NCBI RefSeq assembly: GCF_018736105.1
Contig: NZ_CP076135.1
Coordinates: 2,540,001-2,604,000 of the forward strand
Reading direction: 5' to 3'
DNA length: 64,000 nucleotides
DNA from: Bradyrhizobium sediminis
Lineage (GTDB): Bacteria; Pseudomonadota; Alphaproteobacteria; Rhizobiales; Xanthobacteraceae
The notes beneath the pieces were generated by a model that saw only the letters and a list, made by a program, of their open reading frames with translations, did not search any database and was not told the origin of the DNA. The stretch's first letter is position 1; every line of letters starts with the position of its first letter. Shown here one piece after another: positions 18,578 to 29,038 of this stretch. Made by a program: the position numbers and the translations under genes.

Positions 18578-20056
18578 TCATGTCCCGCAAAAGGTCTGCA
18601 GCACGCGCTGGTGCGGCTCGGGCGGTTCGGCGTAGCCCGCAAACGCCGGCTGGTCCTCATAAGGATTTGCCAGCACCGTTAGCAGCTCCTCGAACGGCGC
18701 AAAATCGTCGCGGTTGACGGCGGCTTCGATCACCGCCTCGACCCTGTGGTTCCGCGGAATGAAGGCGGGATTGACCGCGCGCATCGCGGCTTGCCGCTCG
18801 GCCGGGGCCTGCGGCTCCCAGGAGATCCGCTGCCGCCAGCGCGCGGCCCATTCGTCATAGGCGGCGGGGTCCGCGAACAGTTGCCGGACTTCGCCTTCGC
18901 CATCGGGTTCGAGCGCGGCGTCGCTCAGCCGCCGGAAGGTCAGGGTGAAGTCAGCCTGGTTCCTGGCCATGGCGTCGAGCAGATCCTGCACCAGCGCCTC
19001 GTCGCCGTCGCGCGCCGTGAACAGGCCGATCTTCTTGCGCAGGCCGGCCTGATAGGCACTGCCGAACACCGCCACGAATCCGTTGATCGCCGATTGCGCC
19101 TCCGCGATGGCCTTGTCCCGGTCGTCGGAAAGCAGCGGCAGCAGGCATTCGGCCAGCCGGGTCAGGTTCCACTGCGCGATCCGCGGCTGGTTGGCGTAGG
19201 CGTAGCGGCCCATCTCGTCGATCGAGCTGAACACGGTAGCGGGGTCGTAATGATCCATGAAAGCGCAGGGGCCGTAGTCGATGGTCTCGCCCGAGATCGA
19301 GGTATTGTCGGTGTTCATGACGCCGTGGATGAAGCCGACCAGCAACCAGCGCGCCACCAGTTCGGCCTGCCGCGCGATCACGGCTTCGAGCAGCGCGTGA
19401 TAGGGGCGCTCGGCGCCGGCGGCTTGCGGATAGTGCCGGGCAATGACGTGATCGGCGAGTTGCCGCACGCCCTCGGTATCGCTGCGCGCCGCGAAGTATT
19501 GAAACGTGCCGACGCGGATGTGGCTGGCGGCGACGCGGGTGAGCACGGCGCCGGGCAGCGGCGTCTCGCGCATGACGTTCTCGCCTGACGTCACGGCGGC
19601 GAGCGATCTCGTGGTCGGAATGCCGAGCGTGGCCATCGCCTCGCTGACGATATATTCGCGCAGCACCGGACCGAGCGCCGCGCGGCCGTCGCCGCGGCGC
19701 GAAAACGGCGTCGGGCCGCTTCCCTTGAGCTGGATGTCGCGGCGGACGCCGTCGGCGTCGATCACCTCGCCGAGCAGGATGGCGCGGCCGTCACCGAGCT
19801 GCGGAACGAAATGGCCAAACTGGTGGCCGGCATAGGCCATCGCGATCGGATCGGCGCCATCGGGGACACGTTTGCCGGCGAGGATTTCGGCTCCCTCGGG
19901 GCTGTCGAGCAGGTCGGGATCGAGGCCGAGATGGACCGCGAGCGGCCGGTTCAGCTTGATCAGGCGCGGGGAGGCGACCGGCGTGGGCGCCACGCGGGCG
20001 AAAAAGTTCGCCGGCAGCGCCGCATAGGTGTTCTGGAAGGGGAAATGGACCGTCAT
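18578..20056 (-). CDS. selO: SelO/YdiU family protein adenylyltransferase
   Basis: From ATG 20056 the protein has 492 aa, the usual SelO length; the frame continues upstream but the homologous part begins MTVHFPFQNTYAALP. SelO is a pseudokinase that transfers AMP to Ser/Thr/Tyr of protein targets, linked to oxidative stress. Conserved elements are AYAGHQFGHFVPQLGDGRAI, QLKGSGPTPFSRRGDGRAAL and GFIHGVMNTDNTSISGETIDYGP, the last carrying the metal-binding Asn/Asp. The C-terminus RVLQTFCGT matches the family's conserved terminal Cys. Cytosolic. Confidence 0.93.
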   Translation of the reverse strand: MTVHFPFQNTYAALPANFFARVAPTPVASPRLIKLNRPLAVHLGLDPDLLDSPEGAEILAGKRVPDGADPIAMAYAGHQFGHFVPQLGDGRAILLGEVIDADGVRRDIQLKGSGPTPFSRRGDGRAALGPVLREYIVSEAMATLGIPTTRSLAAVTSGENVMRETPLPGAVLTRVAASHIRVGTFQYFAARSDTEGVRQLADHVIARHYPQAAGAERPYHALLEAVIARQAELVARWLLVGFIHGVMNTDNTSISGETIDYGPCAFMDHYDPATVFSSIDEMGRYAYANQPRIAQWNLTRLAECLLPLLSDDRDKAIAEAQSAINGFVAVFGSAYQAGLRKKIGLFTARDGDEALVQDLLDAMARNQADFTLTFRRLSDAALEPDGEGEVRQLFADPAAYDEWAARWRQRISWEPQAPAERQAAMRAVNPAFIPRNHRVEAVIEAAVNRDDFAPFEELLTVLANPYEDQPAFAGYAEPPEPHQRVLQTFCGT

Positions 20057-20281
20057 GAGGTCAAGATAGGCGCGTCCGGGGAATAGACAATCTCCTTGCG
20101 CCGTCGGCGGCGGGAGGGCCGGTTTTTTCGCCCGCTTTTCCGGCTCCGTCACCGGTTTTGCGGCCCAAAATCGGTCCTGCATTCGGTTGCCGCGCCTGAC
20201 CGCGTCGGGTAAACCCTGACCCTCCTCGGACGGGCTTTTGGCCTCGATTCGACCTCTCCGACATCAGTTTTTGGGAATTCC

Positions 20282-22054
20282 ATGCATCGTTACCGGTCCC
20301 ACACCTGCGGCGCGCTCCGCGAGAGCCATATCGACCAGACGGTTCGGCTGTCGGGCTGGTGCCATCGTATCCGCGACCATGGCGGTGTGCTGTTCATCGA
20401 TTTGCGCGACCATTACGGCCTGACCCAGTGCGTGGCCGACCCGGATTCTCCGGCCTTCAAGGATGCCGAAAAGCTGCGTTCGGAATGGGTGGTGCGGATC
20501 GACGGCAGGGTCCGCCGCCGTCCCGCCGGCACCGACAATCCGGAACTGGCGACCGGCATGGTCGAGATCTACGTCAGCGAGATCGAGGTGCTCGGCCCGG
20601 CCGCCGAACTGCCGCTGCCGGTGTTCGGCGAGCAGGAATATCCTGAAGACATAAGGCTTAAGTACCGGTTCCTCGACCTGCGCCGCGAGAAGCTGCACCA
20701 GAACATCATGACCCGCGGCGCGATCGTCGATTCCATGCGCAAGCGGATGAAGGAGCAGGGCTTCTTCGAATTCCAGACCCCGATCCTGACGGCGTCGTCG
20801 CCGGAGGGCGCGCGCGACTTCCTGGTGCCGTCGCGGATTCACCCCGGACAGTTCTACGCGCTGCCGCAGGCGCCGCAGCAGTACAAGCAGCTCTTGATGA
20901 TGTCGGGCTTCGACCGCTACTTCCAGATCGCGCCGTGCTTCCGCGACGAGGACCCGCGCGCCGACCGCTTGCCCGGCGAGTTCTACCAGCTCGACGTCGA
21001 GATGAGCTTTGTCACCCAGGACGACGTATTCGAGGCGATGGAGCCGGTCGTTACCGGCGTGTTCGAGGATTTCGCCAAGGGCAAGCCGGTGACCAAAGGC
21101 TGGCCGCGGATTCCCTTCGCCGAAGCCTTGCGCAAATACGGCAGCGACAAGCCCGATTTGCGTAATCCCATCGTCATGCAGGACGTGTCGGAACATTTCC
21201 GCGGCTCCGGCTTCAAGGTGTTCGCGCGGATGCTGGAAGACCCGAAGAACCAGGTCTGGGCCATTCCCGGCGCCGGCGGCGGCAGCCGCGCGTTCTGCGA
21301 CCGGATGAATTCCTGGGCGCAGGGCGAGGGCCAGCCCGGGCTCGGCTACATCATGTGGCGCGAGGGCGGCGAGGGCGCGGGTCCCCTGGCCAACAACATC
21401 GGAGCGGAGCGCACCGCCGCGATCCGCGCGCAGCTCGGCTTGAAGGAAGGCGACGCCGCGTTCTTCGTCGCCGGCGATCCGGAAAAATTCTGGAAGTTCT
21501 CCGGCCTTGCGCGCACCAGGCTCGGCGAGGAGTTGAACCTGATCGACAAGGAGCGGTTCGAGCTCGCCTGGATCGTCGACTTCCCGATGTACGAGTACAA
21601 TGAGGAAGACAAGAAGGTCGACTTCTCGCACAATCCGTTCTCGATGCCGCAGGGCGGGCTCGAGGCGTTGCAGACCCAGGATCCGCTGACCATCAAGGCG
21701 TTCCAGTACGACATCACCTGCAACGGCTACGAGATCGCCTCCGGCGGCATCCGCAATCATCGGCCCGAGGCGATGGTGAAGGCGTTCGAGATCGCCGGCT
21801 ACGGCGAGAAGGACGTGGTCGAGCGGTTCGGCGGCATGTACCGCGCGTTCCAGTACGGCGCGCCGCCGCATGGCGGCATGGCGGCCGGCGTCGATCGCAT
21901 CGTGATGCTTCTCTGCGGCACCACCAACCTGCGCGAAATCTCGCTGTTCCCGATGAATCAGCAGGCCGTTGACCTGTTGATGGGAGCGCCTTCGGAGGTC
22001 ACGCCGAAGCAGTTGCGTGAACTACACATCCGGCTCAATCTGCCGCAAACCTGA
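20282..22054 (+). CDS. aspS: Aspartyl-tRNA synthetase
   Basis: The 590-aa protein is a bacterial-type class II AspRS. It has an N-terminal OB-fold anticodon-binding domain ([20 protein letters not shown]), class II motif 2 ([10 protein letters not shown]), a GAD insertion domain near residues 300-420 and motif 3 ([21 protein letters not shown]). It charges tRNA-Asp. In alphaproteobacteria this enzyme is often non-discriminating and also charges tRNA-Asn for later amidation by GatCAB; the sequence alone does not settle that. The gene is divergent from selO. Confidence 0.97.
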   Translation: MHRYRSHTCGALRESHIDQTVRLSGWCHRIRDHGGVLFIDLRDHYGLTQCVADPDSPAFKDAEKLRSEWVVRIDGRVRRRPAGTDNPELATGMVEIYVSEIEVLGPAAELPLPVFGEQEYPEDIRLKYRFLDLRREKLHQNIMTRGAIVDSMRKRMKEQGFFEFQTPILTASSPEGARDFLVPSRIHPGQFYALPQAPQQYKQLLMMSGFDRYFQIAPCFRDEDPRADRLPGEFYQLDVEMSFVTQDDVFEAMEPVVTGVFEDFAKGKPVTKGWPRIPFAEALRKYGSDKPDLRNPIVMQDVSEHFRGSGFKVFARMLEDPKNQVWAIPGAGGGSRAFCDRMNSWAQGEGQPGLGYIMWREGGEGAGPLANNIGAERTAAIRAQLGLKEGDAAFFVAGDPEKFWKFSGLARTRLGEELNLIDKERFELAWIVDFPMYEYNEEDKKVDFSHNPFSMPQGGLEALQTQDPLTIKAFQYDITCNGYEIASGGIRNHRPEAMVKAFEIAGYGEKDVVERFGGMYRAFQYGAPPHGGMAAGVDRIVMLLCGTTNLREISLFPMNQQAVDLLMGAPSEVTPKQLRELHIRLNLPQT

Positions 22055-22107
22055 AAACTGGTCACTGAAGTCTCAATTCGGGGCCGAGCAAGCCGCGAGG
22101 GAAATGT

Positions 22108-24417
22108 ATGTCGTCCCATTCTGAAGATCTGCAATCGGCGGCGCTCGCCTATCACCGGCTGCCTCGTCCGGGCAAGCTCGAGATTCAGGCGACCAAGCCG
22201 CTCGCCAATCAGCGCGACCTGGCGCTGGCCTATTCGCCGGGCGTCGCCGCCGCCTGCACGGCGATCGCCGAAAATCCCGCGGAAGCGGCATCGCTGACCA
22301 TCCGCGCCAACCTTGTGGCCGTTGTCTCCAACGGCACCGCCGTGCTCGGCCTCGGCAATATCGGCCCGCTGGCGTCGAAGCCGGTGATGGAAGGCAAGGC
22401 GGTTCTGTTCAAGAAATTCGCCGGCATCGATGTGTTCGACATCGAGATCGCCGCCGATACCATCGAGCGCGTGGTCGAGACCGTGGCGGCGCTGGAGCCG
22501 ACCTTCGGCGGCATCAATCTCGAGGACATCAAGGGTCCGGAATGTTTCGAGATCGAGGCGCAGCTCAAGGCGCGGATGAAGATCCCGGTATTCCACGACG
22601 ACCAGCACGGCACCGCGATCATCGTCGCCGCCGCGATCACCAACGGGCTGCTGCTGAACGGCAAGAAACTTTCCGACGTCAAGATCGTCACCTCCGGCGC
22701 CGGCGCGGCGGCGATCGCCTGCCTCAATCTGCTGGTGTCGATGGGGGCGCAGCGCAAGAACATCTGGGTCTGCGACATCGACGGCGTGGTGCATGAAGGC
22801 CGCAACACGCTGATGGACCGCTGGAAGTCGGTCTATGCGCAGAAGACCGACAAGCGCGTGCTGGCGGACGTGATCGGCGGCGCCGACATCTTTCTCGGCC
22901 TTTCGGCGCCCAATGTGCTGAAGCCCGAAATGGTGAAGGCGATGGCGGACAAGCCGCTGGTGATGGCGCTCGCCAATCCGACGCCGGAAATCATGCCGGA
23001 CGAAGCCCGCAAGGCGCGCCCCGACGCGATGATCTGCACCGGCCGCTCCGACTTTCCCAACCAGGTCAACAATGTCCTGTGCTTTCCCTTCATCTTTCGC
23101 GGCGCGCTCGATTGCGGCGCCACCGCGATCAACGAGGAAATGAAGAAGGCCGCGGTCGATGCGATCGCGCAGCTGGCGCGCGATCCGCCGTCGGATGCCT
23201 CCGCGCAGGGTTTCGACAGCGGCGAAGCGCAAGGGTTCGGTCCGGGCTCGCTGATCCCCAGTCCATTCGATCCGCGGCTGATCCTGCGCATTGCGCCGGC
23301 GGTCGCCAAGGCGGCGATGGAGTCCGGCGTCGCCTCCCGCCCGATTGCGAACATCGAGGACTACGCCGCCCAGCTCGAGCGCTTCGCGTTCCGCTCCGGC
23401 CTCGTCATGAAGCCGATGTTCGCCAAGGCCAGGACCCAGCCGGTCCGCGTGATCTATGCGGAAGGCGAGGACGAGCGCGTGCTGCACGCGACCCAGGTCG
23501 TGCTCGAGGAAAATCTGGCGCGGCCGATCCTGGTCGGACGTCCCTCGGTGGTCGAGGCGCGCATCAAGCGCTTCGGCCTCGCCATCAAGGCCGGACGGGA
23601 TTTCGACCTGGTCAACCCCGAAGACGATCCGCGCTACCGGTCCTATGTCCAGTCCTACATCGATGTCGCCGGCCGGCACGGCGTGACCCCGGACGCCGCG
23701 CGCACGGTGGTGCGTACCAATGCCACGGTGATCGCCGCGCTCGCGGTGGTGCGCGGCGAGGCCGACGCCATGATCTGCGGCGTCGAGGGCCGCTACATGA
23801 GCCATTTGCGCCATGTCCGCGAAATCGTCGGCTTCCTGCCCGGCGTCAGCGATTTTGCGGCGCTGGCGCTGATGATCACCAGCAAGGGTGCCTATTTCAT
23901 CACCGATACGCAGGTGCGGCCGAATCCGAGCGCCGAGGAGCTTGCGGAAGTGGCGGCGCTGGCGGCGATCCATGTCCAGCGCTTCAACATCAAGCCCAAG
24001 GTCGCCTTCGTCTCGCATTCCGATTTCGGCAGCTACGACACCGACTCCTCGCGCAAGATGCGCCGCGCCACCGCGCTGTTGAAGGAGAACCATCCGGAGA
24101 TCGAAGCCGACGGCGAGATGCAGGGCGATACCGCGCTCTCCGAAGCCGCGCGCAAACTGATCCTGCCGCATTCGAAGCTGGAAGGCGTCGCCAATATCCT
24201 GATCATGCCGAACCTCGATACCGCCAACGTGGCCTATCAGATGATCAAGGTACTGGCCGACGCGCTTCCGGTGGGGCCGATCCTGATCGGGCCGTCGCGC
24301 CCGGCCCATATCCTCACCCCCTCGGTGACCGCGCGCGGCATTCTCAATATGACGGCGGTTGCCGCGGTCGAAGCCCAGGAGCGCGCCGGCCGCCAGCAAC
24401 CGACCCTGTTTGGCTAG
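22108..24417 (+). CDS. maeB: NADP-dependent malic enzyme fused to a phosphotransacetylase-like domain
   Basis: This 769-aa protein has the hybrid MaeB architecture. Residues ~1-425 are malic enzyme: [10 protein letters not shown], the catalytic [17 protein letters not shown] segment ([12 protein letters not shown]), a Rossmann fold ([16 protein letters not shown]) and [10 protein letters not shown]. Residues ~440-769 resemble phosphate acetyltransferase ([17 protein letters not shown] through [15 protein letters not shown]). It decarboxylates malate to pyruvate with NADP; in this family the PTA part is thought to regulate by binding acetyl-CoA rather than to catalyse. The start lies 53 bp after aspS. 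Confidence 0.95.
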   Translation: MSSHSEDLQSAALAYHRLPRPGKLEIQATKPLANQRDLALAYSPGVAAACTAIAENPAEAASLTIRANLVAVVSNGTAVLGLGNIGPLASKPVMEGKAVLFKKFAGIDVFDIEIAADTIERVVETVAALEPTFGGINLEDIKGPECFEIEAQLKARMKIPVFHDDQHGTAIIVAAAITNGLLLNGKKLSDVKIVTSGAGAAAIACLNLLVSMGAQRKNIWVCDIDGVVHEGRNTLMDRWKSVYAQKTDKRVLADVIGGADIFLGLSAPNVLKPEMVKAMADKPLVMALANPTPEIMPDEARKARPDAMICTGRSDFPNQVNNVLCFPFIFRGALDCGATAINEEMKKAAVDAIAQLARDPPSDASAQGFDSGEAQGFGPGSLIPSPFDPRLILRIAPAVAKAAMESGVASRPIANIEDYAAQLERFAFRSGLVMKPMFAKARTQPVRVIYAEGEDERVLHATQVVLEENLARPILVGRPSVVEARIKRFGLAIKAGRDFDLVNPEDDPRYRSYVQSYIDVAGRHGVTPDAARTVVRTNATVIAALAVVRGEADAMICGVEGRYMSHLRHVREIVGFLPGVSDFAALALMITSKGAYFITDTQVRPNPSAEELAEVAALAAIHVQRFNIKPKVAFVSHSDFGSYDTDSSRKMRRATALLKENHPEIEADGEMQGDTALSEAARKLILPHSKLEGVANILIMPNLDTANVAYQMIKVLADALPVGPILIGPSRPAHILTPSVTARGILNMTAVAAVEAQERAGRQQPTLFG

Positions 24418-24549
24418 GGCGGCGGAAACCGGCCAGCTGCAGCCGTCGTTGTTTCGGATTGATTTGACTGTTTGAAAAGCCGAGGCGGAGCGCCCATAAT
24501 CGCTCCGCCGCCGCGACATCGGCATTTGCAGCATTCAACGAGGCCAACC

Positions 24550-25002
24550 ATGCCAGCGTTTGTTACTTTCGGGCGAATTCTGTTCGCCGTGCTATTTATT
24601 TATACGGGAGCGACCAAGCTTTTCGGCATCCAGGCCACCTCGGAATTCATCGCAGCCAAGGTCGCCATTCCCGCTCTGCTCGCGCCCTATACCGCGCAGC
24701 TGGAAACGATGACCGGGATGACCACGCCGCAGATGCTTGCCATTGCCGTCGGCGCCTTCGAGGTGATTGCCGGATTGATGATCGCGCTCAATTTCGGCGC
24801 GCGGTTCTTCGCCATTCTGCTGATCTTCTTCGTGGCCGGGGCAACCTTCTACTTCCACGATTTCTGGAATCAGTCGCCGCCGGAAAGCGCCAAGAGCCTG
24901 GTGGATGCGCTGAAGAATCTCTCGATCATCGGCGCGCTGTTCATCATCGCCGGCTATGGCCGGTCCTCGGAGACGCCGGAGCCCGCCTATAGCGACGTCT
25001 GA
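24550..25002 (+). CDS. DoxX family membrane protein
   Basis: The protein is 150 aa from ATG 24550 and contains four hydrophobic segments: FGRILFAVLFIYTGATKLFG at the N-terminus, two central helices around residues 60-100, and a last one near 125-140. The LFIYTGATKLF start is typical of DoxX/SURF4-like proteins, which are associated with redox or thiosulfate-quinone systems, but the role of most members is unknown. Its last 16 bp overlap the end of the convergent DHFR-like gene. Confidence 0.82.
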   Translation: MPAFVTFGRILFAVLFIYTGATKLFGIQATSEFIAAKVAIPALLAPYTAQLETMTGMTTPQMLAIAVGAFEVIAGLMIALNFGARFFAILLIFFVAGATFYFHDFWNQSPPESAKSLVDALKNLSIIGALFIIAGYGRSSETPEPAYSDV

Positions 25003-25556
25003 GCGATCCGACGCCACGGCGTGACGCTGACGCCGCAGGCGGGATCGAGCATCCGGGCCTCGCCGGCCGCAAGGCCATGGGCGGCCAGGATCTCCTCGGG
25101 CGAGCGTGCCGGCACGCCGGGAAAGCAGGGCTCGCCGCCCGGTAGCTTCACTCGCGGCGCCTGCGACAGCCAGAACGTGTCGTAGCGGTCCATGAACATT
25201 CCGAATACGTCCGGCCCGCCGATCACGGCTATCGTGCCGGCGTGCACGCCGGCGCGCTCGCAGGCGGCCTCGAAGGAAGCCCCGGCTGGATTCCACAGGA
25301 TGGCCCTGGGATTGGATGGATCGGGCGCGAGCGAAGCGACCGACCGGGTCAGGATGATCCGCTTTCGCTGCGGCGAGTTCGGCTGATCCTCGAAGGAATT
25401 GCGCCCATGCACGATCAGGTCGGCATCATCGAGCGCCGCGGTGAAGAACCGCTTGTCGCCGTCGAACTTCAGTTCGTCCGGCATCATGCGGGCGGCGTTT
25501 GCCAGCATGCCGTCGGCGGACACGATGACATAGCCGTCGATGCGCAGCCGCGGCAT
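24987..25556 (-). CDS. Dihydrofolate reductase / RibD C-terminal family protein
   Basis: The 189-aa protein has the RibD C-terminal/DHFR-like fold: an N-terminal strand RIDGYVIVSADGMLANAA, the helix-strand DADLIVHGRNSFED, and a nucleotide-binding IAVIGGPDVFGMFMDRYD. Members reduce pteridine or pyrimidine-type substrates with NAD(P)H, but the specific substrate is unassigned here. It is shorter than RibD and has no deaminase domain, so a riboflavin role is not implied. It overlaps the doxX end by 16 bp and lies 22 bp after the deacetylase gene. Confidence 0.8.
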   Translation of the reverse strand: MPRLRIDGYVIVSADGMLANAARMMPDELKFDGDKRFFTAALDDADLIVHGRNSFEDQPNSPQRKRIILTRSVASLAPDPSNPRAILWNPAGASFEAACERAGVHAGTIAVIGGPDVFGMFMDRYDTFWLSQAPRVKLPGGEPCFPGVPARSPEEILAAHGLAAGEARMLDPACGVSVTPWRRIAQTSL

Positions 25557-25578
25557 CTGCGTTGTCGCGCGGCTTGCG

Positions 25579-26538
25579 CTATTCCGAGATCGTCTGCACC
25601 ACGCTGTTGAGCGGGCGGCTGCTCACGGTCGGCAGCTTCATGTCCTTGACGACGCTCTCGTCAAACTCGGCGATGGTCTGCACCGGCGCCTTGGCCCTCA
25701 TCTGCACGACCTTGTAGCCGCCGGCCTTCAGCCTGTGCAGCAGTTCGGGCAGGGCTTCGCCGGTGTGCTTCTGGAAGTCGTGCATCAGGATGATGCCCTT
25801 GCCGAGCTTGTCGACCTTCTTCATCACGCTGTCGATGATGGTCTGGGCCGTCCTCGCCTTGAAGTCGAACGAGTCGAGATCGCAGGAGAAGATCCCGATG
25901 TTGCGCTCGCCGAGATAGGTCACCATGACCGGCGGATGTTGCAGCGCCGGGAAGCGGAAGAACGGCGACGGCGCGGCGCCGAGCGCCCATTTCACCGCGC
26001 TGAAGCCCTTTTCGATTTCTTCCTTGGCCTGCGCCTCGGTCATCTTCTTGTTGTTGAGGTTGGCGTGCGACCAGGTATGCGATCCGACGGTGTGCCCGGC
26101 GGCGGCCACCTGCTTCAGGATCTCCGGATAATAGCTGGCGTGCTTGCCGATCGGGAAGAAGATGGCCTTGGTGCATTCCTGGGCCAGCGTCTTCAGCACC
26201 GAGGGCGTATTGACCGGCCATGGGCCGTCGTCGAACGTCAGCACCACTTCCTTGTCGCGCAGGAAATCGAGCTGCTTGAAATGCTCGAAGCCGAAACCGG
26301 GTCCGCCGGTGGTGTCGATCTCCACCACGCGGGCGACGCCCAGCGCGTCAGGGTTGGCGCATGCGGCTTTCGCGGAAGCGGGCGCCGGGGCCGGCGCGGG
26401 AGCAGGGGCCGGTGCAGCGGCCGGGGCGGCCTGGGGCGCGGCCGCGCTCTTGGCGCCGGTGGTGGCTTGCGACCATGCTGCGCCCGTTGCACACAGCGAA
26501 ACCGCGCCTGCAAAGATCAAACCTGCCGCAATACGCAT
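25579..26538 (-). CDS. Secreted polysaccharide deacetylase (NodB-homology domain)
   Basis: The 319-aa protein has a signal peptide (AAGLIFAGAVSLCATGAAWS) and an Ala/Pro-rich linker of about 35 residues (APAPAPAPAPAPAS), then a carbohydrate esterase 4 domain. Motifs: LTFDDGPW (catalytic and metal Asp), GSHTWSHANL (two metal His), FFRFPAL and LMHDFQKHT near the end. It should remove N-acetyl groups from an exported glycan or peptidoglycan in the periplasm. The linker suggests tethering away from the membrane. Exact substrate unknown. Confidence 0.92.
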   Translation of the reverse strand: MRIAAGLIFAGAVSLCATGAAWSQATTGAKSAAAPQAAPAAAPAPAPAPAPAPASAKAACANPDALGVARVVEIDTTGGPGFGFEHFKQLDFLRDKEVVLTFDDGPWPVNTPSVLKTLAQECTKAIFFPIGKHASYYPEILKQVAAAGHTVGSHTWSHANLNNKKMTEAQAKEEIEKGFSAVKWALGAAPSPFFRFPALQHPPVMVTYLGERNIGIFSCDLDSFDFKARTAQTIIDSVMKKVDKLGKGIILMHDFQKHTGEALPELLHRLKAGGYKVVQMRAKAPVQTIAEFDESVVKDMKLPTVSSRPLNSVVQTISE

Positions 26539-26706
26539 TGGCTATCCCTCGAATTGATCCCAAGCCCGGGCTTGTGACGCTCGCCCGAGCCGTTTCCCGC
26601 CCCTGATCATGGTAGCCTAGTTGGACCCGCGCCGCCACGGCAACGGCTTTTATCCCCTGTGGCCGATTTGTCGGCCAGTCCGGTTAATTCCGGGGAGAGG
26701 CTGAGC

Positions 26707-27288
26707 TCAGGAGGCCGCGAGCGCCCGCGCAATGGCGGTTCTTATTCGCGTGTCGGTCGGTTCGACGCGCTCCGGAAAGACCTCGGCGATATAGCCGTCG
26801 CGGCCGATCAGATATTTGTGGAAGTTCCAGCGCGGGACATCCTTCGGGCGCGCGTCGGCGGCCCATTTGTAGAAGGGATGCGCAGTCGGGCCCTTGACGA
26901 CGGCTTTTGCCGTGATCGGAAAGGTAACCCCATAGTGCTGCTGTGCGGTGTTCGCGATCTCCGTGGCGCCGCCGGGCTCCTGTCCGCCGAAATCGTTGGA
27001 GGGAACGCCCAGAATCATCAGGCCGCGGCCCTGAAACTCGGTCCACAGCTCCTGCAGGCCGGCATATTGCGGGGTGAAGCCGCAGAGCGAGGCCGTGTTG
27101 ACGACCAGGATCGGCCGGCCGGCGTAGTCGGCGAGCCGGATATCGCCGCCCGCCAGCGCGGGAAACGAGAACGCGTAGGCGGTGACCCGGCTGATCGGGG
27201 CCTGTGCGAGCGCGTGCCGTGTCGAGGCCGGACTCGCGACCACGGCCAGCGCCGCCATCAGAATGGTCCTGCGGTCGAGCATCGTCAT
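26707..27288 (-). CDS. Exported glutathione peroxidase family protein
   Basis: The 193-aa protein carries an N-terminal twin-arginine-like signal (DRRTILMAALAVVASPAS), so it is probably periplasmic, unlike most bacterial GPx. The thioredoxin-fold core is intact: VVNTASLCGFTPQY with peroxidatic Cys69, LGVPSNDFGGQEPG where cytosolic members have PCNQFG, and RWNFHKYLIGRDG with the conserved Trp-Asn. The second-motif Gln is replaced by Asp. It reduces peroxides, more likely with thioredoxin-like partners than glutathione. ATG 27282 is an alternative start. Confidence 0.9.
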   Translation of the reverse strand: MTMLDRRTILMAALAVVASPASTRHALAQAPISRVTAYAFSFPALAGGDIRLADYAGRPILVVNTASLCGFTPQYAGLQELWTEFQGRGLMILGVPSNDFGGQEPGGATEIANTAQQHYGVTFPITAKAVVKGPTAHPFYKWAADARPKDVPRWNFHKYLIGRDGYIAEVFPERVEPTDTRIRTAIARALAAS

Positions 27289-27358
27289 CTCTCTTCATCC
27301 GCGATCCGGTTCGAGCCACGATAGCGCAACCGGCAAGCCGATGCCTTTCAACAAGGCG

Positions 27359-29002
27359 TTATGGCCGGGCCGGCGGAGCGGGGCACCACGGCAGCTGCAG
27401 CAGCGGGGTGTAATACGGCCGCCACTGACAGATCGGCTCCGGCCCTCTGCGCATGAAGGCGTATTTGATCGGTTCGGCCTGGCCGACGGCGATATGCAGT
27501 CCGAACAGGACCGCGCCGATCGCATAAGTCCATTTGCGAAAGCGCAGATCGGCCAAGGAATCCAGCAGGATCGCGCCGGAGAGGATGATCAGCGGATCGG
27601 TGAAGATGAAATATTCGGATTTTAAACCGCGCCGCACGCCGAGCGCGTCGATCCCGGTCGCCGCCAGCAACAACGCCAGCGCCTGGATCGCAACCAGCCT
27701 CTCGCCGCGGCGCCATGCGTAGACAATGCCGGGCACGATCAGCCAGGTGAGAAACACCGTCGGACGCGGCGAGGAGTGCAGCACGAAAGTGTAGCGCGCC
27801 AGTACCGACGCGATCCCCTCGAGCAGCAACCGCAGAATTCCGGCAAGGCTGGAGCCGCTGGCGGCATCCGACGTGGCCGCGTCGGCAAAGGTCAGCATCT
27901 TCTCCAGCGGATTGATCACCGCAATCACATTGCCGGCGTTGTACTGGAGATCGAGCGCGAGCAGCGTGACCAGGGCGCTGGCTGCCATTGCAGACATCGA
28001 CGCCAGCGTTTCGGCCGCGCTGATCCGCCAGATCGCGGCATAGGCGATCATGCAGCCGGCGATCAGCATCGACAGCGCCGCCTGATAGATGCCATAGCGG
28101 CCCAGCAACAGCGGCCGGAATTGCGCGGCCTCGAGCAAGGCGCGGTCGAAGCCGGTCGCGATCAGCGGCCACGCCACCCATGCCGCCGCAAGCGCAGCGA
28201 TCGCCGCGACAACCGCCGCCAGCCAGGCCGATGGCGTGTCGTTCCAGAACGCGACGCTCGCGCTGTCGCGGCTTCCGAACGGCAGCACCAATAGCGGCAG
28301 CGCACCGATCAGCAGGATGACCTGCACCTTGTTCTCGAGACCGAGCACGCATAATCCGGCGGCCAGCGCCATCCAGAGCGGACGCGCGATGCCGGCGCTA
28401 CGCCCGATCGCGATCAGGATCAGAAGCGCAAAGATCACCGGGCACGCCGCCACCAGTTCGCTGCGCAGGATGCGCGAATGCACCGCGATGCCGCCGGAGA
28501 AGGCGAAGGCCAGCGTCGCCAGCATGGCGACGCGCCAGTCGCGCACCACGCGGCGGGTCAAGCCCGCGAAAATCAGCACGCAGCCGGTCGCGATCAGGAA
28601 GGCCAGCAAGCGTCCGGCGCGCACGGCGCTGGTCATGGCGGCGTCGAAGGCGGCCACGTCGGATGCCGGCGGAATGGCCGACAGCGACCAGGCGTCGAGC
28701 AGGCCGAGCGCGTGCAGCAGCTGAAACCACAGTTTTGTGGACAGGATGGTGATGTAGGCGGTGTGATCGAAGAAGCGTTGCGGCTTGCCGTCGTTGAGGG
28801 CAAGCGCGTTGTAGATCACCATGAAATCCATGTCGGCGTTGCGCCAGTAGATCAGGGCGTAGCCGTACAGGAAGAATGAAAAGGCGAGCCCGGCGACGAT
28901 CGCCGCCAGCCCCCGGCGCCGGCCGAGAAAGGTCAGCCGGTCGAATGCGTCCCTGGTCGCCGTCGTCGGCGGTGCAGGGGCCGTGGTGGGAAGCTCATTC
29001 AT
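27359..29002 (-). CDS. Large polytopic membrane protein, glycosyltransferase-like
   Basis: The 547-aa protein has about eleven hydrophobic segments after a 30-residue Pro/Thr-rich N-terminus. A segment after the first helix (IYWRNADMDFMVIYNALALND) sits where GT-C mannosyl- and arabinosyltransferases hold acidic catalytic residues, and a long soluble loop follows. The layout is like membrane glycosyltransferases using polyprenyl-phosphate sugars, but I do not recognise a defined family. It follows the L,D-transpeptidase gene by 36 bp on the same strand, suggesting an envelope role. Confidence 0.75.
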   Translation of the reverse strand: MNELPTTAPAPPTTATRDAFDRLTFLGRRRGLAAIVAGLAFSFFLYGYALIYWRNADMDFMVIYNALALNDGKPQRFFDHTAYITILSTKLWFQLLHALGLLDAWSLSAIPPASDVAAFDAAMTSAVRAGRLLAFLIATGCVLIFAGLTRRVVRDWRVAMLATLAFAFSGGIAVHSRILRSELVAACPVIFALLILIAIGRSAGIARPLWMALAAGLCVLGLENKVQVILLIGALPLLVLPFGSRDSASVAFWNDTPSAWLAAVVAAIAALAAAWVAWPLIATGFDRALLEAAQFRPLLLGRYGIYQAALSMLIAGCMIAYAAIWRISAAETLASMSAMAASALVTLLALDLQYNAGNVIAVINPLEKMLTFADAATSDAASGSSLAGILRLLLEGIASVLARYTFVLHSSPRPTVFLTWLIVPGIVYAWRRGERLVAIQALALLLAATGIDALGVRRGLKSEYFIFTDPLIILSGAILLDSLADLRFRKWTYAIGAVLFGLHIAVGQAEPIKYAFMRRGPEPICQWRPYYTPLLQLPWCPAPPARP

Positions 29003-29038
29003 GCCGGCGGTCTTTTAGCTGAGCCGCCGGGCCAAAGC

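Noticed and set aside
20264..21871. A 535-codon open frame on the minus strand
   Set aside because: It is antisense to aspS over its whole length; high-GC codon bias keeps the opposite frame open and the product is His/Arg/Glu-rich without any domain.
21958..24534. An 858-codon open frame on the minus strand
   Set aside because: It mirrors maeB exactly. The product is Arg/His/Asp-rich low-complexity sequence with no family signature, typical of a GC-bias shadow.
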